A stretch of 64,000 bases of DNA, from the NCBI GenBank assembly GCA_035266845.1, contig DATFMP010000072.1, forward strand, positions 1-64,000, written 5' to 3'. This document shows positions 1-8,563 of this stretch, piece after piece. This DNA is from DATFMP01 sp035266845. Lineage in GTDB: Bacteria; SAR324; JACQKK01. Positions within the stretch are counted from its first letter, which is position 1. Each line of letters opens with the position of its first letter. Position numbers and translations under genes: made by a program. The notes under the pieces were generated by a model. It saw only the letters and a program-made list of their open reading frames with translations. It was not told the origin of the DNA and did no database searches.

Positions 1-309
1 GCGGTGATCGAGGTATACCGGGATGGCGAACTCGTGGACACGCTCAAGCCCGCGCGCAGCTTCTATCCCACGCAGCCCGAGCCGCTCACGGAAGTGGCGA
101 TCCACCGCACCGTGCGCGAAGACCTGTACCTGGTGCTGGCCTCGGAGAACCAAGGCGGCACGGTGACGATTCGCGCCCTGATCAACCCGTTGGTGATGGT
201 CGCCTGGTTCGCCTTCCCGTTGTTCACGCTGGGTACGGCCATCGCGATCTTCTATAAGCCGCGGCGGCTGGAGGAGCCGGTCACCGAAGACCGGCTGGGC
301 TATATCTGA
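1..309 (+). CDS. ccmF: Cytochrome c maturation protein CcmF, C-terminal part
   Basis: This is the last ~102 residues of the membrane heme lyase subunit CcmF, which together with CcmH attaches heme to apocytochromes c in the periplasm (System I). The reading frame is open at the window edge, so the start lies outside. Visible are the family's periplasmic tail (YPTQPEPLTEVAIHRT), then LINPLVMVAWFAFPLFTLG, a membrane helix near the C-terminus, and a short basic cytoplasmic end. ccmG, ccmH and a CcmI-like gene follow on the same strand, which is the usual ccm order and supports the call. Partial gene; identity is fairly certain from tail plus context. Confidence 0.9.
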   Translation, partial: AVIEVYRDGELVDTLKPARSFYPTQPEPLTEVAIHRTVREDLYLVLASENQGGTVTIRALINPLVMVAWFAFPLFTLGTAIAIFYKPRRLEEPVTEDRLGYI

Positions 310-355
310 GGCAGGCGCCCGCCGCGGCGCTGCAGCGATTGAGAGTTAGTCGGCC

Positions 356-904
356 ATGCTGAAGTCATGGAAGTTCTGGGCGGTGGTCGCCGTGATTGGC
401 GGCCTTACCGCGATGTTCGCTTCGGGATTCGGGCACGACCCCAAGCTCGTGCCATCGCCCCTGGTGCATCGTCCGGCGCCGGGCTTCAAGGTGACCGAGC
501 TGAATACGGGGGCCCCGCTTTCCCTGGAGAGCCTGAAGGGTACGCCGTTCGTGCTGAACTTCTTCGCCTCCTGGTGCGTGGCCTGCCGCGATGAGGCACG
601 GCTGCTGGAGTCGGCCTATCTGCGCTGGGGCCAGGACCCCAGCAAGCTGCGCGTGATCGGCATCGCCATCCAGGATACGCCCGAGGCGGCTCGCGCCTTC
701 GCCAAGCGCTACGGCAAGACCTACTACCTCGCGCTGGATGATGCGGCGGGCGATGTCTCGCTGAACTACGGCCTGTATGGCGTGCCCGAGACCTTCTTCG
801 TGGACGCCAAGGGGATCATCCGCTACAAACAGATCGGCGCCGTGACGCCGGAAGTGCTGGAAGAGCAGATTCCCAAGCTGATTGCATCAAGAGAGCAGCC
901 ATGA
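356..904 (+). CDS. ccmG: CcmG/DsbE thiol:disulfide interchange protein
   Basis: Membrane-anchored periplasmic thioredoxin-fold protein of 182 residues that keeps apocytochrome heme-binding cysteines reduced during cytochrome c maturation. An N-terminal anchor (residues ~7-25) precedes the thioredoxin domain; the active site is WCVAC, with Cys74 and Cys77. The cis-proline loop GVPETFFVD is present near residue 143. Length matches the family (~180). Its stop overlaps the ccmH start by four bases (ATGA), so the two are probably translationally coupled. Confidence 0.95.
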   Translation: MLKSWKFWAVVAVIGGLTAMFASGFGHDPKLVPSPLVHRPAPGFKVTELNTGAPLSLESLKGTPFVLNFFASWCVACRDEARLLESAYLRWGQDPSKLRVIGIAIQDTPEAARAFAKRYGKTYYLALDDAAGDVSLNYGLYGVPETFFVDAKGIIRYKQIGAVTPEVLEEQIPKLIASREQP

Positions 905-1410
905 CACCGATGAGCCATCAGAGGCGCTTGAGGCGCCTGGTGCTCGCCGTGGCGGCGCTGCTGCTGCTGGCGGTGCTGGCCGGGCCGGCCTGGGGCCTCA
1001 GTGATCGCGAGATCGACCTGCGTGTGCAGGGCATCACGGAAATGCTGCGCTGCCCCACCTGCCAGGGCATTTCGGTCAGGGACTCGGAAGCCAGCTTCTC
1101 CCAGCAGATTCGCGCCAAGGTGCGCCGGATGGTGGAGGAAGGCCAGTCCGATGACGATATCAAAGCCTATTTTGTCTCGCGCTACGGCGAGTGGATCCTG
1201 CGTGCCCCGCCGGCGCAAGGGCTGGGCTTGGTTGTGTGGTTGGCGCCTCTCGGCGCCCTGGTGCTGGCTGGCGGCCTGATCGGCTGGCGGCTCTATCGCA
1301 GCCACCAGAACCCGACGGAGCGCCTGCATCAGGAGGACAAGGGCTCTCTGACCCCGGATCAGCGCGAGCGCATCGCGCGAGACCTGCAGCGCTTCGAGGA
1401 GGAGGATTAG
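901..1410 (+). CDS. ccmH: Cytochrome c maturation protein CcmH
   Basis: Periplasmic, membrane-anchored thiol oxidoreductase of 169 residues that works with CcmG and CcmF in heme attachment. A signal/anchor segment at ~10-30 is followed by the heme-lyase-associated motif RCPTCQ with Cys51 and Cys54 (family consensus LRCxxCQ), and a second transmembrane helix at ~105-128 with a charged cytoplasmic tail. It starts at ATG 901, overlapping ccmG; a second in-frame ATG at 910 is possible. This is the short CcmH type without fused CcmI TPR repeats. Confidence 0.93.
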   Translation: MTPMSHQRRLRRLVLAVAALLLLAVLAGPAWGLSDREIDLRVQGITEMLRCPTCQGISVRDSEASFSQQIRAKVRRMVEEGQSDDDIKAYFVSRYGEWILRAPPAQGLGLVVWLAPLGALVLAGGLIGWRLYRSHQNPTERLHQEDKGSLTPDQRERIARDLQRFEEED

Positions 1411-1419
1411 CCCCCCGCC

Positions 1420-1689
1420 ATGTGGATGCTTGTCGCCGCCGTACTGCTGTTGCTCGTCCTCGCGGGCGTGATCGGCTACCCGCTGTTCATGACCCGTCTC
1501 GAGCCCTACGCCCTGCCGGACCTGCCGGACGAGTCCTTCAGCGAGCGCGATGCCCTGTTGGAAGCCCTGAGCGACCTGGAGGAATCGTACCACGCCGGCA
1601 AGGTCTCCGAGACCGACTATTCGGCGCAGAAGCAGCGCCTGGAGCTGCAATACATCGAAGTGACGGAGGGCGGGGCCTCCGACGCGTGA
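1420..1689 (+). CDS. Short CcmI-like membrane protein
   Basis: An 89-residue protein with one N-terminal transmembrane helix (~2-24) followed by a soluble segment ERDALLEALSDLEESYHAGK and DYSAQKQRLELQY. This resembles the N-terminal region of CcmI, the apocytochrome chaperone, where a helix is followed by a similar Leu/Asp/Glu-rich stretch. Full CcmI carries a TPR domain and is 300-400 residues; none of that is present. Placed 9 bp after ccmH and 25 bp before pyrD, so probably in the ccm operon. Either a minimal CcmI substitute or an accessory protein; the function is inferred from position and the short similarity. Confidence 0.65.
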   Translation: MWMLVAAVLLLLVLAGVIGYPLFMTRLEPYALPDLPDESFSERDALLEALSDLEESYHAGKVSETDYSAQKQRLELQYIEVTEGGASDA

Positions 1690-1714
1690 GGCACACCGGC
1701 CCCGCCGTGCCCCC

Positions 1715-2815
1715 ATGTCGCTGTATTCCTTGATTCGTCCCCTGCTGTTCGCCTTGCCCCCGGAGACGGCGCATCGCGCCGTGCTGCACGGCTTGGCGGG
1801 CATGGCGCGCCTGCCCGGCAGCGGGCCGCTGCTTCGCGCGCTGGGTGGCGCACCGGATGCGGCGCTGCAGGTGGAACTGTGGGGGCTGCGCTTCCCCAAT
1901 CCCGTGGGTGTGGCTGCCGGGCTGGACAAGGACGGCGTGGCCCTGGCGCCCTTGCTGGCGCTGGGCTGCGGGTTCGTGGAGGCGGGCACCGTGACGCCCC
2001 GCCCGCAGCCGGGCAATCCCCGCCCGCGCCTGTTCCGGCTGCCGGCGGACCGCGCGCTGATCAACCGCATGGGCTTCAACAACGCCGGCACCGCGGCCCT
2101 GGCCGGCCGCCTGCAGGCCCTGCGGGCCGCCTGGCCCGGGGCCATCGTCGGCGTGAACCTGGGCAAAAACCGGGATACCCCGCTGGAGGCCGCGGCGGGG
2201 GACTATGTGGCCGCCCTGCAGCCCGTCTATGCACTGGCCGACTATCTGGTGATCAACGTCAGCTCGCCCAACACGCCGGGTCTGCGCGGCCTGCAGGCTC
2301 GCGCGGAGCTGCAGGCCACGGTGAGCGCCGTGGCCGCCGCACGGGCCCGCCGCGTTGAGGCCGGGGAGCGGCGGGTGCCCCTGCTGGTCAAGGTGGCCCC
2401 GGAACTGGACGAGGCGGCCCTGGCGGACGTGGTGTCCGTGGCGCTGGATACGGGGTGTGACGGGCTGATCGCCACCAATACCACGCTCTCCCGAGAGGGG
2501 CTGCGGAGTCCGGCGCGCGATGCGGCCGGTGGGCTGAGCGGTGAGCCGCTGCGGCCGCTGGCGTTGCGGTCAGTGGCGACCCTGTACCGGCTCAGCGCCG
2601 GGCGCCTGCCGCTTGTGGGTGTGGGGGGCATCGCCAGCGCGGAGCATGCCTACGCGTTGATCCGCGCCGGCGCCTCCCTGGTGCAGGTGTACACGGGGCT
2701 GATCTACGAGGGGCCAGGGCTGATTCGCCGCGTCCGGCGCGGGCTGGTGCACCTGCTGACGCGGGACGGATTCTCATGCGTGGCCGAGGCCGTGGGAACG
2801 GCTGGCCGAACCTGA
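1715..2815 (+). CDS. pyrD: Dihydroorotate dehydrogenase (quinone), class 2
   Basis: Oxidises dihydroorotate to orotate in pyrimidine synthesis, passing electrons to the membrane quinone pool through FMN. The protein has 366 residues. The N-terminal helical membrane-association segment (YSLIRPLLFALPPETAHR) marks class 2. The FMN-barrel motifs VGVAAGLDKDG and NRMGFNNAG, the catalytic-serine loop NVSSPNTPGLR and the C-terminal phosphate-binding GVGGIASAEHAY are all present. It starts 25 bp after the CcmI-like gene, so it may be read from the ccm operon. Confidence 0.96.
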   Translation: MSLYSLIRPLLFALPPETAHRAVLHGLAGMARLPGSGPLLRALGGAPDAALQVELWGLRFPNPVGVAAGLDKDGVALAPLLALGCGFVEAGTVTPRPQPGNPRPRLFRLPADRALINRMGFNNAGTAALAGRLQALRAAWPGAIVGVNLGKNRDTPLEAAAGDYVAALQPVYALADYLVINVSSPNTPGLRGLQARAELQATVSAVAAARARRVEAGERRVPLLVKVAPELDEAALADVVSVALDTGCDGLIATNTTLSREGLRSPARDAAGGLSGEPLRPLALRSVATLYRLSAGRLPLVGVGGIASAEHAYALIRAGASLVQVYTGLIYEGPGLIRRVRRGLVHLLTRDGFSCVAEAVGTAGRT

Positions 2816-2829
2816 ACCGGGATGTGCTG

Positions 2830-4005
2830 ATGGGTGGTTTGTTGCGAACCGCGTGCGCGCTGCTGGCGGCGCTGTTGATGTTGCCCCTGGCTGGAGTGTT
2901 GGCCGCCCGCGCCGCGGAGGCCCCACCGCTCAAGGTGGCCCTGCAACCGGTGCTGACCCGGCAGACGCTCCAGCGTCCCGTATTTCTCACCTCTGTCCCG
3001 GATGGCTCGGGCGATCTGGTGGTGGTGGAGCAGCGGGGGGTCATCTGGCGCTTTGGGCCCAACGATTCGGGCGCCAGCGTGTACCTGGATGCTCGCGACC
3101 GCGTGAGCACGGCCGGCAACGAAGAGGGCCTGCTCTCCATCGCGTTCGCCCCTGACTTCATCCACAACCGCACGTTCTACGTCTTCTATTCCGACAGGCA
3201 GCCCCGTCGCACGGTGGTGGCGCGCTATCTGGCTGCAGCGCCGGGCCACCGGGCGCCCCCCACGGCGGAGGAGGTGGTGCTGGACGTGCGGCAGCCCTAC
3301 GCCAATCACAACGGCGGCCAGCTTGCCTTCGGGCCGGATGGCATGCTCTACGTGGGCCTGGGGGATGGCGGCTCGGCGGGCGATCCCCATCACAACGGCC
3401 AGAACCGCGCGACGCTGCTGGGCAGCATCCTGCGCCTCGACGTCAGCCGTCAGGCCGGTGGCCATGCCTATGCCATCCCGCTGGACAACCCCTTCGTCAG
3501 TGCGCGCGACCACAGCCGTCACGAGATTTGGGCGTACGGCCTGCGCAATCCGTGGCGTTTCAGCTTCGACCGCAAGACCGGCGACCTGTGGGCCGGGGAT
3601 GTGGGCCAGAATGCGGTGGAGGAGGTGGACCGCATCGTGCGGGGCGGCAACTATGGCTGGAACGTCATGGAGGGCACGCAGTGCTACGACCCCGCGCAGG
3701 GCTGCCGGCGGGGCGGACTGAAGCTGCCCATCAGCGAGTACACTCACAACCAGGGCGTCGCCGTAACCGGCGGGTACGTCTATCGCGGCAAGGCGATTCC
3801 GGGGCTGTACGGACGCTACGTGTTCGGGGACTATGGATCGGGGCAAATCTGGAGCATCCCCGCGGATGCGAAGCAATTGACCCCGCCGGAGCCGCTGCTG
3901 CGCACCCAACTGGCGATCTCCTCGTTCGGCGAGGATGCCGCTGGTGAACTGTACGTGCTGGATCACCAGGGCGGCCATATCTACCGCCTCGTGCCGGCGC
4001 CCTGA
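2830..4005 (+). CDS. PQQ-dependent sugar dehydrogenase family (glucose/sorbosone dehydrogenase fold), secreted
   Basis: A predicted periplasmic six-bladed beta-propeller oxidoreductase of 391 residues, of the soluble glucose / sorbosone dehydrogenase family that binds PQQ and calcium. The chosen ATG at 2830 gives a signal peptide ending near AARAAEA; an ATG at 2776 would overlap pyrD and place the hydrophobic segment too far in. Family motifs: EEGLLSIAFAPDF, NHNGGQLAFGPDGMLYVGLG, GLRNPWRFSFDRKTGDLW and GGNYGWNVMEG. The true substrate cannot be read from sequence; many members have unknown sugar or alcohol substrates. No PQQ synthesis genes are in the window. Confidence 0.85.
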   Translation: MGGLLRTACALLAALLMLPLAGVLAARAAEAPPLKVALQPVLTRQTLQRPVFLTSVPDGSGDLVVVEQRGVIWRFGPNDSGASVYLDARDRVSTAGNEEGLLSIAFAPDFIHNRTFYVFYSDRQPRRTVVARYLAAAPGHRAPPTAEEVVLDVRQPYANHNGGQLAFGPDGMLYVGLGDGGSAGDPHHNGQNRATLLGSILRLDVSRQAGGHAYAIPLDNPFVSARDHSRHEIWAYGLRNPWRFSFDRKTGDLWAGDVGQNAVEEVDRIVRGGNYGWNVMEGTQCYDPAQGCRRGGLKLPISEYTHNQGVAVTGGYVYRGKAIPGLYGRYVFGDYGSGQIWSIPADAKQLTPPEPLLRTQLAISSFGEDAAGELYVLDHQGGHIYRLVPAP

Positions 4006-4046
4006 GCGCCCGGGCGAGGCACCTCCTTCTCCCCTTTGGAGCCCCC

Positions 4047-4835
4047 ATGCAGGAGCTGATCGCATTTGCCACAGAACTAGCCCAGGCCAGCGGACGCCTC
4101 ATCCTGGACTACTACAATCAGAGCCTGCGCGGGGCCGGGCCGGCCGTGATCACCAAGGCGGACGCAACTCCGGTCACCGCGGCGGACCGCGAGGCCGAGG
4201 AGCTCATGCGAGGCATGATCGAACAGCGCTACCCGGAGCACCAGGTGCTGGGCGAGGAAGGCGGTACCAGCGGGGCGCAGGATGCCACGCGCCAGTGGGT
4301 GCTGGACCCCATCGACGGCACCAAGTCCTTCGTGCACGGCGTGCCGCTCTTTGGCACGCTGATCGCGCTGCTGGAGGAGGGGCGGCCGGTGCTGGGAGTG
4401 ATCCACCTGCCCGCCACGGGAGAGCTGATGATCGGCGCCGAGGGGATGGGCACTACCGTGAACGGCCGGCCCGTGCACGTGCGCCAGACCGAACGCCTGG
4501 AGGACGCCACCTTCGCCTTCACGGACTCGGCCCAACTGCACCGGCTGGGGCTCACCGAGGGCTTCCTGGAAATGCAGCGGCGTGTGCGTCTGACCCGTGG
4601 CTGGGGCGATTGCTATGGGCACTTTCTCGTGGCCGCCGGACGCGCGGACATCATGATGGACCCCGTGCTGAGCGTGTGGGACGTGGCCGCGCTCAAGCCC
4701 TGTGTGGAGGGCGCCGGAGGCCGGCTCACGGAGCTGTCGGGCGACAATCCGCCCCTGGGCAAGAGCGCGCTTTCCACCAACGGGCGCTTGCACGAGGCCG
4801 TGCTGGAAGTGCTGCGCGGACGGTCAGGCGGTTGA
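4047..4835 (+). CDS. Inositol monophosphatase family protein (histidinol-phosphatase HisN type)
   Basis: A 262-residue Mg2+-dependent sugar-phosphate phosphatase. The IMPase signatures are clear: EEGG-type first metal loop (VLGEEGG), the central WVLDPIDGTKSFVHG motif with metal-ligand Asp residues, and the C-terminal SVWDVAALKP. The sequence resembles the branch annotated as histidinol-phosphatase more than SuhB, but no his genes are adjacent, so substrate assignment (histidinol phosphate, inositol phosphate or another) is open. It is convergent with the downstream Rrf2 gene, with a 74-bp gap. Confidence 0.85.
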   Translation: MQELIAFATELAQASGRLILDYYNQSLRGAGPAVITKADATPVTAADREAEELMRGMIEQRYPEHQVLGEEGGTSGAQDATRQWVLDPIDGTKSFVHGVPLFGTLIALLEEGRPVLGVIHLPATGELMIGAEGMGTTVNGRPVHVRQTERLEDATFAFTDSAQLHRLGLTEGFLEMQRRVRLTRGWGDCYGHFLVAAGRADIMMDPVLSVWDVAALKPCVEGAGGRLTELSGDNPPLGKSALSTNGRLHEAVLEVLRGRSGG

Positions 4836-4909
4836 GACGGCGGGGTGTGGCGAGGCTTGGGCAGGCGGCCGGCGGCAAGCCACGCGGGGGGCGCTGGAGT
4901 CCGCGGCAC

Positions 4910-5371
4910 TCAGACCAGCGCGTGGCCCCCATTGTCGCGAGATGGACGCTGGAGGGCGCCATCGACGAGCAGATCGCTCAACTTGATCGAGCCCAGGAAG
5001 GCACGCATGCGATCGTGCAGGATATGCATGGGGGAGACGATGTTGCAGCGGTCGATCAAGGAACAGCGGCGGTCGTCTTCCTCTCGCAGGCACTCGGTGA
5101 AGGCCAGGGCATGGCCCTCGATGATTTCGATGAAATCGCCAAAGGTGACGTCCATCACGTGATCCTGCAGCCGGTAGCCGCCGTGTGCCCCCTGCTCAGA
5201 TTTGACCAGGCCCTCGGCATTGAGAATGCGCATCACGTGGGCCACCGGATCGAAAGGCGTACCGAACCGGTCACAGATCTCACGAACCGAGGTAAGCTGG
5301 CCCTTGGGTTTGCTGAGCATGTGCTTCAGCGCGACGAGACCGTATTCGACCTTGCGGTTGACTTTAAGCAA
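4910..5371 (-). CDS. Rrf2-family transcriptional regulator
   Basis: A 153-residue winged-helix regulator of the Rrf2/IscR/NsrR family. The HTH lies in residues ~1-65 (KVEYGLVALKHM, then a recognition helix around PFDPVAHVMRIL, and the wing GAHGGYRL). Three cysteines, Cys94, Cys103 and Cys109, sit in the region where Rrf2 proteins bind an iron-sulfur cluster, with spacing C-x8-C-x5-C; cluster binding is therefore plausible. The start is a TTG at 5371 preceded by AGGGG about six bases upstream; no ATG fits the conserved N-terminus. Divergent from an exported protein gene. The target regulon cannot be read here. Confidence 0.88.
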   Translation of the reverse strand: MLKVNRKVEYGLVALKHMLSKPKGQLTSVREICDRFGTPFDPVAHVMRILNAEGLVKSEQGAHGGYRLQDHVMDVTFGDFIEIIEGHALAFTECLREEDDRRCSLIDRCNIVSPMHILHDRMRAFLGSIKLSDLLVDGALQRPSRDNGGHALV

Positions 5372-5573
5372 TTCTTACCCCTGCTTGAGCAAGCACTGTG
5401 CGATGTCCGCCACCATCGAATGAAGGCTAATGAACGATGAAACGTCGGAATCTGCTCGGTGTGCCCCGAAAGCCCCCAGAACTTGACCAAAATATCCGCA
5501 TTTAGTGCAGAGTTCAAGCATGCGATGGCTGCAATGGATGCCTGAGGTCCCGTATGGAAGCCGCCTGAACCGG

Positions 5574-6167
5574 ATGCCGCTAAGGTCCAGCGCGGGGGTG
5601 CCGTCGGCCGCCGGCCGTTGGTTGGCCCGGGTGCTGTGTCGCGGAAGTGCCCTGCTGGCCTGCGGACTGGCGCTGTGGGTGATGGCGCCGGGCCAAGCGC
5701 GGGCCGTGGAGTTGTGTAGCCGGGAGGGACGCACGCTCATGCGCTCGGTACACATTCGCGAATCGCAGATCCGGGCCCTTTGCGAGAAGGAAGCCCGGGC
5801 CGCCGCGCCGCTGACCCTGCGCGTTTCCCGCACAGTGGATGAACTGGGCCATTGCCGCGTGACGCTGGCCCTGGTGAACAACTCCACACTCTATCTCAAT
5901 GCGCTGGTGCTGACGGTGGAAGAGGCGCGCTACGTGCCGTTCGCCTTCCGCAATATCACCCCAGGTGGCACAGGCTATGCTTCCAGCAATAGCCGGATCC
6001 TGATGGCGTGCAGCGAGTTGCGCGAGCTGCGTCTGGTTTTTCACTGGCCGCCAAGTCTGCGTATCGGTGACCGCTCGCCGGATGGTCAGCAACTGCTGTA
6101 CTATCGTCCCTACCTGCTCGATTCGCGTCTAGCGTGGAGTCAATCCGGGAGCGAGGGCTCGCCATGA
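5574..6167 (+). CDS. Hypothetical exported protein
   Basis: Not recognised as a named family. From ATG 5574 the protein has 197 residues with a long signal peptide (hydrophobic core ALLACGLALWVMA, cleavage near GQARAVE). The mature part is a single beta-rich domain (~130 residues) with cysteines near ELCSREG, RALCEKEA, GHCRV and LMACSEL, consistent with periplasmic disulfides. Longer versions from GTG 5505 or ATG 5520 remain possible. Its stop overlaps the next gene by four bases. The 150 bp upstream shared with the rrf2 gene contain a TTGACC hexamer at 5483-5488 but no convincing -10. Confidence 0.6.
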   Translation: MPLRSSAGVPSAAGRWLARVLCRGSALLACGLALWVMAPGQARAVELCSREGRTLMRSVHIRESQIRALCEKEARAAAPLTLRVSRTVDELGHCRVTLALVNNSTLYLNALVLTVEEARYVPFAFRNITPGGTGYASSNSRILMACSELRELRLVFHWPPSLRIGDRSPDGQQLLYYRPYLLDSRLAWSQSGSEGSP

Positions 6168-6376
6168 ATGCACAGCGCTGTCGGGTCAAGGAATGCGGTG
6201 CCGTGGTCTACCTCCTGCCGCTACGGGAGGGGGAGATCGCGGTGGATCCCCAGCCGCTCGAGGTGGTTGTGCCCGAGGGCGAGCGCTACCGCGTGATTAC
6301 GGCCTATCAGCCGCACTGGATGACCTGCGTGGACATCTCCACGCGGGGGCGCCATCACCAACCGCACCGCGCTTGA
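6164..6376 (+). CDS. Small hypothetical protein with N-terminal Cys pair
   Basis: A 70-residue protein whose ATG overlaps the preceding stop (ATGA), implying coupled translation. The N-terminus CRVKECGAVVYLLPLREGE followed by an acidic/proline stretch resembles small zinc-ribbon-like proteins often seen in phage and plasmid genomes, but only one Cys pair plus a later MTC are present. No function is assigned. It ends six bases before the next lipoprotein gene. Confidence 0.5.
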   Translation: MNAQRCRVKECGAVVYLLPLREGEIAVDPQPLEVVVPEGERYRVITAYQPHWMTCVDISTRGRHHQPHRA

Positions 6377-6381
6377 CCCCC

Positions 6382-6774
6382 ATGCCTTCTCAATGCCGAG
6401 CGGGACTGCACCGGTGGCGCGCAGCCCCCACATTGCGGGCTGCCCTGCTGACCGCCCTGCTGACCGCCCTGCTGCTGGTGGCTGGGTGCAGCGAGCCGCG
6501 CCCCACGGGCGAGCTGCTGGGCATTCAGGACGATCAGCACACCATCGCCAACCCGGGCAAGATTGGTGCCTCGGCCACAGGGCGGGGTTGTGCCGTGACC
6601 TACAATGAGGCCTTGACGTCCGCCCAGCGAGTCGCGCAATTTAACCTGCGCACGTTGACGGGGGAGGCACGATACAATGTGCGCTTCGAGGTGGTGAGCG
6701 CGACGGAGACCCCGCAGGGCTACTGCGTGGTGCTTTCCGCGCGCGCGATGGAGCCCATCCCGCACGAACGCTAG
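6382..6774 (+). CDS. Putative lipoprotein, hypothetical
   Basis: A 130-residue predicted lipoprotein. The signal peptide contains a short in-frame duplication (LLTALLTALLLV, from repeated ctgctgaccgcc units around 6445-6470) and ends in the lipobox LVAGC. The mature domain (IGASATGRGCAVTYNEALTSA and GYCVVLSARA) has two cysteines and no motif recognised. Last gene of a three-gene run starting at 5574, probably one operon. Start is ATG 6382; longer readings would run through the previous gene. Confidence 0.6.
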   Translation: MPSQCRAGLHRWRAAPTLRAALLTALLTALLLVAGCSEPRPTGELLGIQDDQHTIANPGKIGASATGRGCAVTYNEALTSAQRVAQFNLRTLTGEARYNVRFEVVSATETPQGYCVVLSARAMEPIPHER

Positions 6775-6834
6775 TCCGGCACGCCACCATCAGTCGCCCC
6801 GCCGGGGCCACACGCACCAGGGAGGGAAGTGCCC

Positions 6835-7491
6835 ATGGCATTGGGAGTCTCCAGCTATTCGGATGGCCGGCGCAGGCGTGCCGAACCGGGCCCCTATGGC
6901 CCGCGGCATCCCCTGTTGAACGCGCTGGGGCGGCTGGAGGCAACGCTGGCCCATGCATGGCCGCTGCTGCGGCTGCCGCTAACGGTGCTGGCTGTCGTGC
7001 ATTTGGTGCTGGTGGCGCTCTTTCCCGGCGGCCAGAATGCCCTCTTCGGTCTCACGACCCAGGACACGCCCACCTACGCCTCTCTGTTCCAGGTGCCCGA
7101 TACGCTGGGCTTCTACACCGCGGACGGCACGGACGGCTTCCTCGTCTACAAGATCTACACGCAGGACGGTGGCATGGTGAACGGAGTCTTCCCCGATACC
7201 CGTGTTGCGCCCCGGCTGCGGTACGATCGCTGGGCCACTGCGGGCAATGCGGCCAGCGGCCCCTATCCGGAGCTGCAGGACTACGTGGTGAATTACGTGC
7301 TTAAGCAACTGCCCAGCCCGCCGCTGCGCATGGAGCTGTTCGCGGGCCACTGGACGTGGGATCGCAACAGCCTCACCTTCCCCTGGCCCGGGCAAGGGCC
7401 GGATACCACGCTGGAGCTACACCGCCTGGGGAACTACAACGGGCTGACGCGCACCTGGGAACCGTCCGGCAAGGAGGACAAGCGCAAGTGA
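6835..7491 (+). CDS. Membrane-anchored protein, partner of the HTTM protein
   Basis: A 218-residue protein with one transmembrane helix at ~46-65 (LTVLAVVHLVLVALFPG) and an extracytoplasmic domain of ~150 residues ending in a basic tail. No named domain was recognised. The start is ATG 6835, well placed after a GGAGGG ribosome-binding site; GTG 6829 is too close to it. It overlaps the downstream HTTM gene by four bases (GTGA), so the two proteins are probably made and used together. Confidence 0.65.
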   Translation: MALGVSSYSDGRRRRAEPGPYGPRHPLLNALGRLEATLAHAWPLLRLPLTVLAVVHLVLVALFPGGQNALFGLTTQDTPTYASLFQVPDTLGFYTADGTDGFLVYKIYTQDGGMVNGVFPDTRVAPRLRYDRWATAGNAASGPYPELQDYVVNYVLKQLPSPPLRMELFAGHWTWDRNSLTFPWPGQGPDTTLELHRLGNYNGLTRTWEPSGKEDKRK

Positions 7492-8483
7492 GGCCTCACC
7501 AGTCCCTGGCCCGCCGTGCCTATTCCGCCTGGCTGACATTCTGGTTCCCGGCGCCTTCGCCGCGCGGCAAGTTGGCCTTGCTCCGCATTGGCACGTCGCT
7601 GATCCTGCTCTACGTGCTGTTCGTGCGCTCGTTCGATCTGCAGGATGGCCTTTCGCGCGCCATCTGGAGCAATCCGGTGACGCGCCAGGCGTTGGACCCG
7701 ATCGGCTGGCCGTTCACGGTGTTCCATTGGGTGGATGGCACCTGGTGGCTGTGGAGCATGCATGTGCTGGCCATGCTGGTGGCCGGGGCCCTGCTCGCCG
7801 GTGTGCTGACGCCGCTGATGGCGGCCTTGAGCCTGGTGTTCCAGCTCTCCTACGCCCATTCCAACCCCGCCATGCTGCTGGGTGTGGATGGCCTGCTGAT
7901 CCTGGCGCTGGCCTACCTTTCGTTGGTGCCGAGTGGCCGTGTGCTGGGCGTGTTCGGGAGGGTGGAGCCGGACTATCCGCAGTATCCACCGTACCTAGCC
8001 TACCTGCAGGATGAGCTGCCGCCACGCCCGGAACAAGGCCTGCCCTGGAGCTCGCTGCCGGTGCGCATGCTGCAACTCCATCTGAGCATCCTGTACCTCC
8101 ACTCCGGGCTCAGCAAGCTCACCACGGACTGGCTGGCCGGTACGGCGTTGTGGCATCCGCGTCTGGTGGCGCTGGGGGCGCTGGTGCCGCTCAACACGCT
8201 GCAGTCCGTGCCGTACCTGACGAGCCTCATCACCTATGGCTTGGTGCTGTTCGAGCTCTTCTATTGCGTGCTGGTCTGGGTGCGCCCCGTCCGCTATCCC
8301 ATGCTTGCCTTGGCCGTGGTGGTGCACCTGTCGGTGGGCATTGCCTGGGGGTTGCTGCCGTTCAACCTGCTCATGATCGTGCTCAACCTGGCCTTCGTTC
8401 CGCCGGCACATCTGGAAAGCCTTGTGCGCTTTATCCGGCCGCTGCTTGTGCTACCCTGGGTGGCTAACGACGCGCGCGACTAG
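7488..8483 (+). CDS. HTTM-domain (vitamin-K gamma-carboxylase-like) membrane protein
   Basis: A polytopic membrane protein of 331 residues of the HTTM group (horizontally transferred transmembrane domain, related to vitamin K-dependent gamma-carboxylase). Motifs: FWFPAPSPRGKLALLRIG near the N-terminus, at least seven hydrophobic segments, RMLQLHLSILYLHSGLSKL in the centre and a FELFYCVLVW helix. GTG 7488 is chosen because it overlaps the previous stop and keeps the conserved N-terminal segment. Bacterial HTTM proteins act in the inner membrane; their chemistry is mostly unknown. Confidence 0.8.
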   Translation: MRPHQSLARRAYSAWLTFWFPAPSPRGKLALLRIGTSLILLYVLFVRSFDLQDGLSRAIWSNPVTRQALDPIGWPFTVFHWVDGTWWLWSMHVLAMLVAGALLAGVLTPLMAALSLVFQLSYAHSNPAMLLGVDGLLILALAYLSLVPSGRVLGVFGRVEPDYPQYPPYLAYLQDELPPRPEQGLPWSSLPVRMLQLHLSILYLHSGLSKLTTDWLAGTALWHPRLVALGALVPLNTLQSVPYLTSLITYGLVLFELFYCVLVWVRPVRYPMLALAVVVHLSVGIAWGLLPFNLLMIVLNLAFVPPAHLESLVRFIRPLLVLPWVANDARD

Positions 8484-8563
8484 GCACGCCTCAGCGGCTG
8501 GCCGGCCGGAACCGGACGGCCCGCGCAACCGTGAAGGATCTTCTTCGTTCTGGACCGCCGCCG

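Noticed and set aside
823..2166. Long minus-strand open frame across ccmGH and pyrD
   Set aside because: A GC-rich shadow of well-supported plus-strand genes; low-complexity composition and no family match.
5483..5510. TTGACC followed by an A/T-rich stretch as a promoter for the exported-protein gene
   Set aside because: No acceptable -10 hexamer lies 16-18 bases downstream.
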